Below, piece after piece: positions 32,970 through 44,662 of a stretch of DNA of 64,000 bases. A program made the position numbers and the translations under genes. The notes under the pieces are model-generated. The model made no database searches. It was not told where the DNA came from and saw only the letters and a program-made list of their open reading frames with translations. Every line of letters begins with the position of its first letter. Positions within the stretch are counted from its first letter, which is position 1. Source of the stretch: Eutreptiella sp. 'Long Island Sound 2002' (lineage: Eukaryota > Euglenozoa > Euglenophyceae > Eutreptiales > Eutreptiaceae); the NCBI GenBank assembly GCA_964036045.1, contig OZ038382.1, forward strand, positions 147,386,961 to 147,450,960, read 5' to 3'.

Positions 32970-32993
32970 TAGGGGGGCGGCTCCGAAAAGGAG
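32970..32993 (+). promoter_or_regulatory. E2 gag-pro junction: UAG readthrough candidate
   Basis: UAG (32970-32972) is followed by GGG GGC GG, an 8-nt spacer, and the hairpin CTCC-GAAAA-GGAG (32981-32993). The protease continues in the same frame. UAG followed by a purine-rich spacer and a structure about 8 nt away is the general form of gammaretroviral-type readthrough signals. Confidence 0.55.
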
Positions 32994-35900
32994 GACTTGG
33001 TTTTCTCGATCCTCGTGAAAATCGGGGGTCAAGTTTTTCGAGCCGTGCTTGACACCGGTGCAACACTTTCCATAGTGGCCCGGCGCCTGCTAAAGACTTT
33101 CAAGAAAACTAAGACCATGGCCATAAGAGTAGGGGATGGGCGTACCATCCATTTCTTGGGGGGGGTTGATGTGACTATATGCCTGGGCGACGAAACCGTG
33201 ACCCAACACTGCAGAGTGCTTGACACCGACGCCTTTGACATCGTCATTGGTACCGACTTCCTACGAAGAAACCCCCAGGTAAAATGCTGTCCCTCCAGGC
33301 CCCCTACTCTTTGCACTGCGACTTTGGCAGTGGGCTATTCTCCGTACCTTTGGAGCTGTCGGGACGAAAAGAGTCTGGGCTGCGCTACGCATCCAAGACT
33401 AACTATCGTACTGAAAACTACCAATTGGCCCGTCACGTTCTTGAAAATGGACTGGCGGCCCTTCAGGTAAACCTGGATGAGATCCAGGTGGAATTGTTTG
33501 CGAGCCAACAACAGCACATCATGCAGTTGTACTGCTCGAAACAATTGAACAATGCTTTCCGTTTCTTCTGGAAAGCAATGGGCCTAGCGTATGCTAACCC
33601 TCCCTTCTCCCTGCTCGCGAAGGTTCTAACCAAAATCGCTTATGAGGTAGGAAGGGTCGTCATGTGTACCCCTGACTGGGGCTGCTCTGGTGAACATGCT
33701 TACTGGCGCCGTATGCTAGATCGAATGACCGTGGGAAGAGTGCAACTCCCCAACGGCCCCATTTCTGTGCCTGAGGACTCAGACACAGCTATGCAGGTAC
33801 CTGAGTGGGCCAGTTTCCTGTCCATCGTCGATGGATCTCTCAATCCTGTACCCCTTTGTGACCTAGACCAGGTGCTACTGAAAGAGGTCATGGCCGAAAA
33901 TCGTGGCCTGACCCTTTATGATCTCAAAAATCGATCTCCTGAGCACCTATCTGCCACACTTACAGGGTGTGAGTCTTCCGATGACTATCTGGAACCTGCA
34001 GCTGTAAAAGAGGATGCTGACGACCAACTGTCTGAGATCGCCAGCACTATTCCTCCTGTTGATCCCAGCTGTGTTGACCTAAAACACAGTGCCTTCCTAG
34101 CCCAGCTGTTGCTAGAGGAGGTAGATCTAGAGTCAACCTCTGAGCCCGCTTCCCCTGTTGGGAAGCCAGTGCTACACATGCAACCTATGCACACAGGTGA
34201 ACCCGTGGCCCGGAGTGCTGATGCTCTGGCGCGGCCTGCTTCTAATAACATGCCTTTGTCTGAGCATGACACTCAGGAACTCCGGCGGCTGTTGTACCTG
34301 AAGGCCGAAGGTATTGAGCGCCAAGAGCGGCTGCAATACCTCAGACAGACCTGGAAATCCTCCATGTGGTCTGAGGAGGACGATGAGTCCTATACGCTGC
34401 CTGACCCTGAGATACCGCTTGTGTATTCTCTGCACTATGGGCAGCAATGTCCCCCTGAGTGGGACAATGGTTCTGAGCCTGCCAAAACTGCTGATCGGCA
34501 GAAAAAGAACGAACATGGAAAAAGCAACCTCCATGCTGAGGATGATTTCCTTCAGAAACTCGAGAGTCTTAACCTTGAGCCCCGCCTGAAGAAACTGCTG
34601 ATAACCTAAGAGGAGGTGTTCGACGCCTTGCCGCCTCCCCTCGCTTGTAAAAAACTGGTCTGGATGGACCTGAAACTGAAACCTGAATTTGAAAAGACGC
34701 GAGTGAGGCGTCGTCCCTATCCCGCCCCACAGGAACAGGTTGAAGAAATCGAGCACCAGATCCAGGAATGTATTGATGCTGGCCTCGTTGAAGAATATAA
34801 GCAGGGGGACTACCCCCCTCACTGCAGTCCCTGTTTCCTGGTTGCCAAACCAGGGTCGACTGCCCTACGACTGGTTGTAGACTATGGTGAGGTCAACAAG
34901 AAAACCCAGAACCACTCAAGGAGTATTCCTAACATGGAAAATACCCTGGAGCGTATTGCCAAATGCAGGTACAAGACCAAAATAGACAAACGCTCTGGTT
35001 TCTGGCAGGTGGACCTAACCTCCGCAGCTCAGGAGCTGCTGGCTTTTATAACCCCTAAGGGCCGTGTCTTTAAGTGGAAGGGGGTGCATTTCGGGGTGGC
35101 TAATGCCCCAGCGCTCTTCCAGGAGCAGATGAACAATATTTTGTACATACTGAGGCGCAGGCCTCTAGTACAGGAGTTGATCTCTCGGGGTGCAGAAATG
35201 GAGGCTCACAGCGACGACGTGAGTTTGGGTACTAATACCAAAGAGGACCATGTCCTTCTCCTCCGTGAATTTTTCATTGTCTGTCAAGAAAACCACCTCG
35301 AAATCAAACTCGAAAAATGTGAGTTCATCAAAGAGGAGATGGAATGTTTGGGTTTCGACATGGGGTATGGTTGGTGGAAACCAGCTGCGTCTAAGATGCA
35401 GCCCCTACAGGACATGCAGATTCGCGATGACCCTAAGAGGGGTCTACACGACGTGAGGAGTTTTGTGGGCGCCTGTAATTTCTTTCGGCGTCACATCCAC
35501 AATTTTACTTACTCCTCTGCACCCCTCACTAACCTAATCAAGAAAACTACTCCCTGGAGGTGGACCGCCAGAGAGGAAGAGTGTTTCCAGGAGTTGAAGA
35601 AGAAGATTGCCTCCTCCAACTGCCTGGGAGTACCCCGCCCTGAGAGCAAGATAGTCCTGATCACTGATGCCAGTGATGTAGGGGGGGGTGGTACGATCTA
35701 CCAATGGCAGGAGCTTAACCACGCTGAACTAACGCACGGCCATTATCGTACTAGTGGACTGAACCGTGATGGTTCGTTGAAACATGACTATCCTACCAGT
35801 GAGTGGCGACTGGTGCCACTGGGACACTGAAATTGGAACTGGAACCAAGCGCGTTCCAATTACAGCACCTATGACCAGGAACTCTTGGCCGGTATGTTGG

Positions 35901-37775
35901 TGCTATCGTCACATTCCCGACTCCTGGGATCTAACCCTATTGTCTGGCTGTGTGACCAGGAGCCTGTGAAGTCTTTTCAGAAGGGCCCACCACCAGAGAA
36001 AGCAAAGCTAAAACGGTGGTGGACTTACCTGAGCCAGTTCAGGCTGACAGTGCATCATATCCCCGGGATAAAGAATGAACTGTCTGACTGTATATTGCGC
36101 AACAACTTCGATGCGCTTATAGGTGAGAGCTCTGAGGCGCTCGCCAGAGAGGCTTTCCAGCGTATGGATGTCCAGCTTGGCCTGTCCATGCGCACTGCTG
36201 GAATCCTGGAGGGTTGGAGTCTAACCGACTATCAGTCAGAGTATAAAGAAATTCTCCAAACCCTCAGCACTGGTCTCGAACCCCGTGTCATTGACGGGGA
36301 CCAGTGGTATAAAAACAATCAGTACCTCTTCTACGAGGACCGAATTGTGGTGCCTGAGGCACGGCTGGATGGGTGCCTACAGTGGTCCCATCTCAGTTCT
36401 GGTCACACTGGCGCTAATCGCTCAGTGGACTTCTTCCGTGAGAGTGTCATCCTCTAGTCTAACCCTGACTGAACTGAGGTCGCGTATGCAGACCATTGTG
36501 GATGCTTGTGGCTGTCATGCCAGCAAGCAGAGCGACAGTAGGGATAGGGGCCTGATCTCCAGCTTACCCATACCCTATTGTGCTAACTCTCTTCTCTACG
36601 TGGATTTCATCCACGGCCTACCACGCTTCGGCGGCTATGATAGTTGCCTAGTGGTCACCTGTGGCCTATCTTGCTTCACCTGTGTGTTCCCTTGCAATAA
36701 GAAAATCACAGGTGAGCAGACTGTGAAAATGTTGGTCGAACAATGGTTCGAACCCTATGGAGCACCTAAGCAGGTGCACTCTGATGAGGATGTACGCATC
36801 CGCAGTGACACTGGGTGGTACAAACGAGTGCTAAATGCCCTCAACGTGGAGGTAACCACAGGTGTGCCCTATACCCACACGTCTAACCCTCTCTGTGAGA
36901 GACAGAACCGTGTGGTGGAGCAAAACTTAAAAATCCTGATGAAATAGGAGCGTACCAAGGACTGGGTACGCCTAGTGCCCTGGGCAGTGCTGACCATGAA
37001 CGCACAGCGGAGCTCCTCTACGGGTTTCACCCCCCACGAACTGTTCCATGGAGGACGACCTGCTTGATTCTTCAAAACCCCCTCTCCTGAGGACTTCAAG
37101 AGCCCTGTGGGAGATTGGCTGGAACACAAGCAGTCTCTGGCTAACCAGGCTGGGACTAACCTGAGACACATTTGTGACCGTGAACTGAGCCGACGGAACC
37201 GCCTACGGCGACCTGCCAGCTTCAAGGTTGGTGACCTTGTTTTGGTACACCATTCACGCCTACCCTCCTGGCCACGTAACTGCCTACAGAGCCCTTATTT
37301 TGGACCCTATCGTATCATCAGGATAGATGGATCCAGGATGCATGTCAGGTGCAGTCCACGTCTAGGTGGTGAACTGCTGTGTGCACCTAAACAGTTGAGG
37401 CACTATCACTCCCCTGACGATTTGTCTTGGGATGAGTGGTGCCTCAGCGACAGTGAGGTCGAACGTATAGACCTAGAGAACGCTGCCAGTCCAGAGGAGG
37501 CAGACGAACTCGAAGAGATGAATGCCGATGAGATGGCAGTCGATGGTTACTACGTGGTTGCAGGTATTGCTCGCCACGAGTATAAACAGGGCTGGAAATT
37601 CCTAACCCTATGGGATGGCTATGGGTTATCTGAGGCGGCCTGGGAACCTATGTCAGCCTTCATACAACCAGATGGGAGTATCAACCCCATCTTCTGCACC
37701 TACCTCGTTGAGAACAACGAGGGGCAGCTCCTAACCCGTGCTGAGACTATGTCCCAGCGTAAAAAGCGAAACTAA
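32973..37775 (+). pseudogene. E2 pro-pol
   Basis: Protease with DTGATLSIV and FDIVIGTDFL. At A AAC CCC (33269-33275) the coding frame moves -1 into the Dam-like domain (VELFAS; intact NPPF at 33596-33607; TPDWG). Stops: TAA at 34607 where E3 has Tyr; TGA at 35828 where E3 has Trp; TAG at 36945 where E3 has Gln; TGA near 37066. The frame also changes near 36440 at the integrase zinc region. RT box HSDD at about 35210. RNase H with ITDAS. Integrase D,D,E in YVDFI, HSDED and PLCERQ. Chromodomain near the end (WKFLTLWDGYG ... WEP). Not functional. Confidence 0.9.
33269..33275 (+). promoter_or_regulatory. candidate -1 frameshift site, E2 pro/pol
   Basis: A AAC CCC in the protease frame is a canonical X XXY YYZ heptamer. 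A -1 slip enters the pol frame and gives exactly the spacing seen in E1, which reads through in one frame. Confidence 0.5.
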
Positions 37776-40490
37776 TTTCCCTGTGTCAGTCTACTGACAG
37801 GTGCAGTGAGCACTCTTCTGCAGACGTGCCTGTGTATGGTTGTAAGAGCAATTGTCACAGTTGCCCCGCATTGCATCGCAGGACAGGAACGTTAGCCCCC
37901 CGTGACAACCACTCTCTGGCCGAAGGTGATTGATTTTTCACAGACTACTGCTTACTGAGCACTGCACTGACCCTGTCTGTGCCCTGCAGACCCATGCCTA
38001 TGGTTTCCAGCGTGGGCCAGGTGGCCGCTTATCAGGATTGCAGCCACCCAGCGAGTGTATGCCTCGTTGACCATGTGTTGCATGGGAGCTGCCCTGATGT
38101 AATGACCTTGGGGAGCCAACGAAGAACGGTGGCTTACTACACCAGGGGGGAATGACAAGCAAGGTGTTATGAGGCAAGGTGTGTCTTCCCTCCTCGGGGA
38201 CAAGCGAGCCCACAGTTAGGACCCCTGACTGGTCCAGACCCATGGGGTTCTACCCTTCCTTACAGGGTTTACCATACCGCTATGTGTGCTACCTATGTCT
38301 GTGTGTGTCTCACTCCTCTCCCCGGCGTGGCTCCCGCAGACCGGGCTTCGCTGACGTCGGACAGAAGGTCCTAATCAGGTACTATTACCACCCCTATGGC
38401 GCCCAATTTCTGTGCTGGCGCCTATCCTTGGGAAAAGACGGCAAAAGCCCTACCTACTAGAGGGGAGGGGTGGCCAAGTGTGCTAAGTGCATACAAAACG
38501 CCCATTTTTGCTAAGGGCCAAAAGCTAACGCACTCCCCTGCCCACGAGGAAAAGCACGCGGGACAGGAGACACCACTACACTACACTCACTAACGCCAGC
38601 ACCGGCCTTCGAAGTCAGGGTGAGCACTCATCACCTGCACTCAACTCCTGCCAGGCCTGCTGACCCTAACCCCTACACACGCTACTCCGTGTTGCTGTCA
38701 ATGATTCCTCGGGTCCTAATGACCCTCCTGTGAAGAAGACAAGAGAACACAGCGCTGCTAAGCAACTGTGGCCTGACAGGGACGTCACAACACGTTTCCC
38801 TGCTAGGGCTTGGAGGGAAGGGGTGCTCTTGTTGCGTGCACAGCGCAGATGTCGATGGAGTCGAACTGCCCACGCCACTCCTGGCTGGGGCGCAGTCAAT
38901 TGATTGTGTGATCAGCGCCCCTGTTTAGCTGGGGCAGAAAAATGGGTAGCCGCCGAAGGCAGCTGCTGCATGCACCAATCACCCTGAACCTCTCCCACCT
39001 GTACAACAGAGGCCAATGAAGGGGTGTTTGCGGCTGAGGAACCAAGCCACACTCCACGTATTATACGCTTCTCAGTGTGACCTATAATACACTGTCCTCA
39101 AACAACCCCTGTCAAGCAAGCAAGCGTTAAGAGACTCCTCAGGTTCTCTTAGAGAACGTACCGAGGAGCTGCTGGGTAACCTAAACAAGGTTTACCCTGC
39201 GCATTTCGCGTGGCCTACCCTTTGATGCATCGTGTGCACGCATGCAGGGACAGGAGGCGGAACCATAACCACTGACTCAACCAGGAGGTGAGCTCCTCCT
39301 GGGCTAACCTACCTTACTCACCATGCATCGTGTGAATGCCGAAATGAAGCGAACGCAAAACAACTCTATTGCGAGTTATAAACAAGCCTAAGCGTTTTAA
39401 GCAACCCTACTTTAACGCTACGGCTACACACGGGCAAACACTTTCTTTTATTACCTGTGAAGAGAGAACAAGGATGAATTGGGGTACAGGGAAAGCGTCA
39501 CAGCGTGTGAATGCCTCAATTAGGCACATGCATCGCGAGCACAGCGCATATTCTAACCCTACGTGCGCGCTACACGCTCCATTTGCATCGCATACCTCTC
39601 ATTACTGTTTTGACCTTTGCAGAGCAAAGGAGATGAGCGCCCGAACCCCCAACGAACACAGCGTTGACAACCCTAACGTTTTAACGAAGCAACCAACACG
39701 AACGCAATGCATGCGTGTGAGATGACACTGGCATACCTGAGAGGTGGGTTGTCCACCTGCTCTGTGGTGTGGGTTGAATTTCAATACTTTTCTCTGAAGT
39801 TTATAAAAAATTTTATGCAACTGTGCAAAAATTTCCTTTAGAACTTTAAAAACTACGGCTCATACCTTCTTTTCCAAAAGCCGTTTACGCTTGCGCAACC
39901 TTGTTTTTGAAGTCCGCTTCCTTTGCGCTTGTCTGCGACTTTGAGTTATGTGTAGGAATGACAATTTCTCGCGTGATTTCGTCAATTTTTAGCGATTTGA
40001 CTTGTTAAATCGCTACCCCTTCCGCTACACCGCAGGAATCACTCCCTGTTGGTTTCATTTTCTATTTTTTTCAGGTCCTGGAGATTTGTGTCCTCCATTG
40101 GGAGTATTGCTCCGCCCTGGCCCTTGGTCAGGACGTTTACTAAAACGCTGTTTATACAACGATCGCCCTCCGCATCAGAGCATTCGACTGTACCCTAGTG
40201 GGCAAGCACATGGGCTCTAGGGATGGAGTCCTGGGTTCAAACCCCACTACCCCCAGATTTTTACCGAAAGTTCCCGTCGCACGCCGGCGACTTTTGAGGA
40301 ATGCCCCATCGAAGGGACATCATTCACGGTACATTACACTGTTTTTCGAGGGTACCTACAGGGTGATAGGCTTCTATGAACTGATGAGGATGTTTTTGGT
40401 AAGTTTAATGCATTTTCTGAGGTAATTTTGAGAATATTTGAGCCTTTTTCCTTGGTCCTACTAGCTTAGCTAACTAGTACTCCAGGGGGG
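37776..40490 (+). other. E2 3' non-coding region
   Basis: 2.7 kb after the chromodomain stop with no protein-like frame, near-identical to the E3 region. Contains a conserved hairpin (39135-39168), a Pol III-like A/B-box segment (about 40176-40254, B box GGTTCAAACCC at 40234-40244) and the polypurine tract AGGGGGG (40484-40490). Confidence 0.7.
39135..39168 (+). other. conserved hairpin in E2 3' region
   Basis: CTCCTCAGGTTCTCT pairs with AGAGAAC...CCGAGGAG. Equivalent to 21428-21461 in E1 with changed but still paired bases. Confidence 0.5.
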
Positions 40491-41200
40491 GGTGAGAAAA
40501 AGTCACTGCCATGTCCTTCTTGAAGGGCTTGATCCAGGCAAAGCCCCCCTTAAAACCCTTTTGTTGATGCTAAGACTAACTTAAGTATTTTCATCACTCT
40601 TTTGAAGCCTCAAGTACACTTTCTCAAAGTAACTAGGGTTGTAACCCTAGCCCCCTCATGAAGTTCACCCCTACCACTCAACTGAGCGGAGGTACCTTCC
40701 TTCATGGAGGATATACCAAAATAAATCAGGCATTTCATGCTTTAGGCCTTGGAGGTTAAGCCTAGTGGTCTCCCAGCCCAAGACCCCTAGACTCAATTGT
40801 TTCTACCACTTATTGTGGTTCTACTTTTTAACTGTTTCTGAATTCAGTTGCTTGGCCAAGTCATTTTCTGTGTTGGCCTGACATCTATGCCCCACATTCC
40901 TAACCAGCACCATTTCACCCAAAAGAGTGCACATGAAGTGCCTAATGCTATCTTGGAGGCCAGAGTCAGTCCAGTTTTCATTTCAAATCTTTTGTATTAT
41001 CCATTTGTGGTTGAATCTTTGTGTTTATACCTGCATTGTCTTTCTGCAGCCCTTCTGTGTTACACTGGATCTCAAAACTATTCATTGATTCGATCCACAT
41101 CCTGTTCTTGCTCTACTTGCTGCTTTGGCTTGGGTTTTCAACTTCAAAACCTGCAGGACTTCATCAGAATATCTAGGGCATTAATCAAGGACATCTTTCT
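40491..41200 (+). repeat. E2 3' LTR
   Basis: 710 bp; ends GGACATCTTTCT; followed by CTCCT target duplication (41201-41205). Confidence 0.92.
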
Positions 41201-41205
41201 CTCCT

Positions 41206-42222
41206 CGCAACGTTTTGGAACATGTAATGCACGTTGCAGAAACCAGTGAACCTGGTCTGTGGACATTTGGAAAGTTGTTTTACAATCTTTGCATTGGTAG
41301 GAGAGGGCTGACGGAGACACAGTATTTTGCTTTCGGGGAGGAAACCTTGGTTTTGTTTGCTCGGTGTGCCAACGGGACAGTGGATCTTCCTCCAAGTGCT
41401 GTTCCAAGTCGTCATGGTGCGGGCACTCTGATTCATCCATCAGTACTGACCACCGGTTGTTTGTCTGGTGTTCAGGGAAGGCGTACGGGTTGTGCTGAAG
41501 TACCGAGGATTGTACACGTTGTTGGGTTGCTGGCCGCTTCGAACGGGCGTCCTCCGGCTGCAGTGGGAATTGGACAGAAAGTACTTGACGGTCGTACAGG
41601 ACGGCTTGTCGTCGTAGTGAGAGTGTTTCGGGCCTCATGTGATACACGGTGAGTACTTGGCAATCAAAACAAACAGCATGTGCTTTTAGCGAGTGTGATA
41701 GATGTCCGGAGTCTCTGCCGCACGTGTACTGCAGTGACATTACTTGACATTCGTGAATTCCGGCACGGGCCTTGAATTCGGGTTCCTCGTGGGCAGAAAG
41801 TTGGCGGTGCATTGCTGTTGTCTGCTTGGAACTCTCATCCTCGGGTTGAAATGGTAGTTGGACAGAAAGCACTTGAGAGTCAAAAATGACGGCTTGTCGT
41901 CGTAGCAAGGGTGCCTCGGGCTTCAGGTGATGCACGGTGAGAACTTGGCAATCAAAGCAAATTGCCTGCACTTTTAGCGCCTGTGAAGATTGTTCGGTTT
42001 TTCTGTTGAAGGAGTACTGAAGTGAAATTATTTGACAGTCATGAAGTACGGCTCGGGTCTTGAATTCGGCAGGCAAGCAATAGCGGTTCATGGACATGGC
42101 AGGCATGGAAGATTCTTGTTGCGGAGTTTGTTGCGGCAAAAGGTGTCCGCCGGTCGTTTGACTGCTTGCACGTTGTGCTGGCCATGTTGAAGACGGAGTT
42201 GAAGTCTGGTCGCCGGGTGGGT
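41206..42222 (-). pseudogene. zinc-ribbon protein gene, 5' part, disrupted by E2
   Basis: The minus frame runs from about 42222 (after a TGA) to the E2 edge; ATG codons occur at about 42106 and just after. The C-terminal part CKDCKTTFQ ... VHWFLQRALHVPKRCEE (about 41206-41300) matches the probable zinc-ribbon type C-x2-C...P(K/P)RC-x2-CR (Pfam zf-trcl as remembered). The last Cys and Arg lie across E2 at 27780. Before it are two tandem blocks of about 77 residues (96-residue period), each holding three copies of a short motif such as QAVIFDSQVLSVQL. Role unknown; a small nucleic-acid or protein-binding protein is plausible. A 3' splice site near 42222 is possible. Confidence 0.65.
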
Positions 42223-42419
42223 GATCAAACTAACAGCAATGGCGCTGGAGATATGGGCATAAGGGGCCGTTGCCGCATGCAACTTTCGATTTGATTTTTG
42301 AGCGCAACAGATCACAAATCGCAGAAATCTCGTCATCTGATAAGGGACGCATCGATGAAATCAGCGTTTGAAAAGGAAGTTTAAAATGAGGTGAATGATG
42401 TCGAAATTGACAGCATTAA

Positions 42420-43935
42420 TCAAAGATGAGAGTTTGAACGGTCATCTCTGTTTGCGATCCCCGCGTTGCACGCGCGCACGCACTCCCTTTCCGGGCTGGG
42501 GTTGCCCCTTTCCTGTTCCTTTTTTTTTTGCACTGTGTGTCCCCGCGTTACCCCCGGGGCACACGGGTTTCCTGTTCCTTTGTGTGCCTCTTTTTTTTTT
42601 TGTTGCGTTGTTCCCTTTGTGCCCCTCCATTGTTTCTGGCTTTCTCTGGTTTCCGGCCCCGGGTGCCTTGGGCCTTGGCGCTTTGTTTTTGTTTCCACAT
42701 CCCCCCCGTCTTGTGTTTTTCTTTTTTTTCCTCTTCTCGTCCGTTGTGCGCCCCCGTTGTCTCTGGCTTTCTCTCGTTTCCGGCCCCGGGTGCCCTGGGC
42801 TCTGGCGCTATGTGTTGTTTGTTTTGTTGGTCCGCCGCTTCTCGGCTCCGCGTGCGCTCTCGCTGCTTTTGTGTTTCCTGCCTGGCCGTTCGCTGCTCCC
42901 TGGTGGTTGCTGCCCCCCCCGCCCCCCCCCCTCCCCTTTTGAGTCTCTCGGTTTTCGTCGCTGCCGCTCGGTGCCCTTTTTGCTTTTGTTTCTTTTTTTG
43001 CCTGCTCTGCTCCCACCTGCTGGCTCGGCGCTCGTTGGCGGTTCACGCCGTCTGCCCCCCACCCCCACCCCCACCCCTTCTCTTGTTTGCTTTGCTGGTA
43101 TCCCGCTGCTCGGCTCTGTGTGTGCTCTTGCTGCTTTTGTGTTTCCCGCTCGGCCGTTCGCTGCTCCCTGGTGGTTGCTGCCCCCCCGCCCCCCCCCCTC
43201 CCCTTTTGTGTCTCGCGGTTTTCGTCGCTGGCGCTCCGTGCCCTTTTTGCTTTTGTTTCTTTTTTTGCCTGCTCTGCTCCCACCTGCTGGCTCGGCGCTC
43301 GTTGGCGGTTCACGCCGTCTGCCCCCCACCCCCACCCCCACCCCTTCTCTTGTTTGCTTTGCTGGTATCCCACTGCTCGGCTCTGCGTGTGCTCTTGCTG
43401 CTTTTGTGTTTCCCGCTCGGCCGTTTGCTGCTCCCTGGTGGTTGCTGCCCCCCCCCCGCCCCCCCCCCTCCCCTTTTGTGTCTTGCGGTTTTCGTCGCTT
43501 CCACTCGGTGCCCTTTGTGCTTTTGTTTCTTTTTTTGCCTGCTCTGCTCCAACCTGCTGGCTCGGCGCTCGTTGGCGGTTCACGCCGTCTGCCCCCCACC
43601 CCCACCCCCACCCCTTCTCTTGTTTGCTTTGCTGGTATCCCGCTGCTCGGCTCTGCGTGTGCTCTTGCTGCTTTTGTGTTTCCCGCTCGGCCGTTGGCTG
43701 CTCCCTGGTGGTTGCTGCTACCCCCCCCCCCCACTTCTGTGTCTCGCGGTTTTCGTCGCTGCCGCGCGGTGCTCCGTTGTTTTTCCTTTGCTGCTTTGCT
43801 CTTGCCTGCTTGCTTGGCACTCGTCGGCGATTCTCGCTGTCTGCTGCCCCCCCCCCCCCCCCTCCTGCTGTATGTTTTGTTGGTCTCCCGCTGCTTGGCT
43901 CTCTGTGTGCTCTCGCTGCTTTCACCTAGGCTTTT
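42420..43935. repeat. C/T-rich minisatellite, unit about 268 bp, 3-4 copies
   Basis: From about 42880 to 43740 a unit of 267-270 bp recurs, with anchors GCGGTTTTCGTCGCT (42948-43755) and a C-rich run CCCCCACCCCCACCCCC (about 43055, 43322, 43592). Homopolymer C-tracts vary in length between copies. Flanks at 42480-42880 are related T/C-rich DNA. Very long frames on both strands (up to 521 residues) come from the composition. The complementary G-runs could form G-quadruplexes. Confidence 0.85.
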
Positions 43936-44662
43936 AGGGTGGGTAAATTTCCCAAGATGACCCTCAATCCACTTAATGTGGCGAGCCACGGCCTACATTG
44001 CTGAAACGCTGATTGTTTTTCAAAGACAATGGCTCGTACAGCATGTGCAGAAATCCTTTTTTACAAGTACAAACAATATGTTCTGCCTTTTAGCGATAAT
44101 GAAATTGGTAAGTAGTGTGGGAGAAAATTTGCGTCCCATGCTACTTGCCAGCTTATATTGCACGTATAGGACATAGATGAAGTGATTCCGTTACTGAATG
44201 ATGGCCAACACAGTTACCATGCGGTACAGGCTTCCAGGGTCTGGTTTCATCCTTCATGGATCATGTTTCCTCCTGGACCGTTTCATGAATATAACAGTTG
44301 GCAAGTCATATGGCACGGAAAAGGTGTCCCATTCTACCGGCCAATTGAACGTTGCACTGTGGGAGTCTTAGCATTGCTTTGATTGAGCAAAAACCGATTA
44401 CCTACTACTGATTTCCATTGCTCACTGTGATTTGGGTTCAATGCAACTCTGTGTGGGACCCTTGGACGATTCTAAAAAAATGGCACGCACAATGGCAAAT
44501 AAATGTTGGCCCATTCAACCGGCCAAGCCAGGGTTCATGATGTTTCTAGTGCTCCTTCCTGCGCAACTGTTTGCAGTGTGGTTGATTTTGTCCAAAAAAA
44601 AAAAACAGGACACAGGACAAAACAGAAGAACAACAGGACACCCAGTCTTGGATATTTCGCAA
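43936..44662. other. no supported gene
   Basis: Short plus frames of 60-117 residues only (43976-44785); no domain or repeat seen apart from an A-run at about 44596-44605. Confidence 0.45.

Larger units (their letters stand above)
27781..41200 (+). mobile_element. E2: Ty3-like LTR retrotransposon with Dam-like domain and chromodomain (decayed, with nested element)
   Basis: LTRs of 710 bp each (27781-28490, 40491-41200) with AG/GG start and TTTC(T/C) end, flanked by an exact 5-bp duplication CTCCT (27776-27780, 41201-41205). Primer-binding site at 28490 for initiator tRNA-Met; polypurine tract AGGGGGG at 40484-40490. Order: gag, in-frame UAG, protease, -1 shift, Dam-like, RT, RNase H, integrase, chromodomain, 2.7 kb non-coding. 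Without the nested 2.19-kb element it would be about 11.2 kb, the size of E3, its sister copy. It carries private nonsense and frameshift changes listed under gag and pol. It lies in reverse orientation inside the zinc-ribbon gene. Confidence 0.92.

Noticed and set aside
40190-40255. Element-encoded amber suppressor tRNA (CTA in a putative anticodon loop)
   Set aside because: Bases around GCTCTAGGG do not form an anticodon stem, no acceptor stem pairs, and E3 differs in this stretch.
37776-40490. Envelope-like gene between pol and the 3' LTR
   Set aside because: No frame over about 130 residues, and no signal peptide or membrane segment consistent between E2 and E3.
42395-43989. Frames of 393-521 residues on both strands
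   Set aside because: Pro/Leu/Phe-rich and Gly/Lys/Arg-rich translations of a C/T-rich tandem repeat, without domains.
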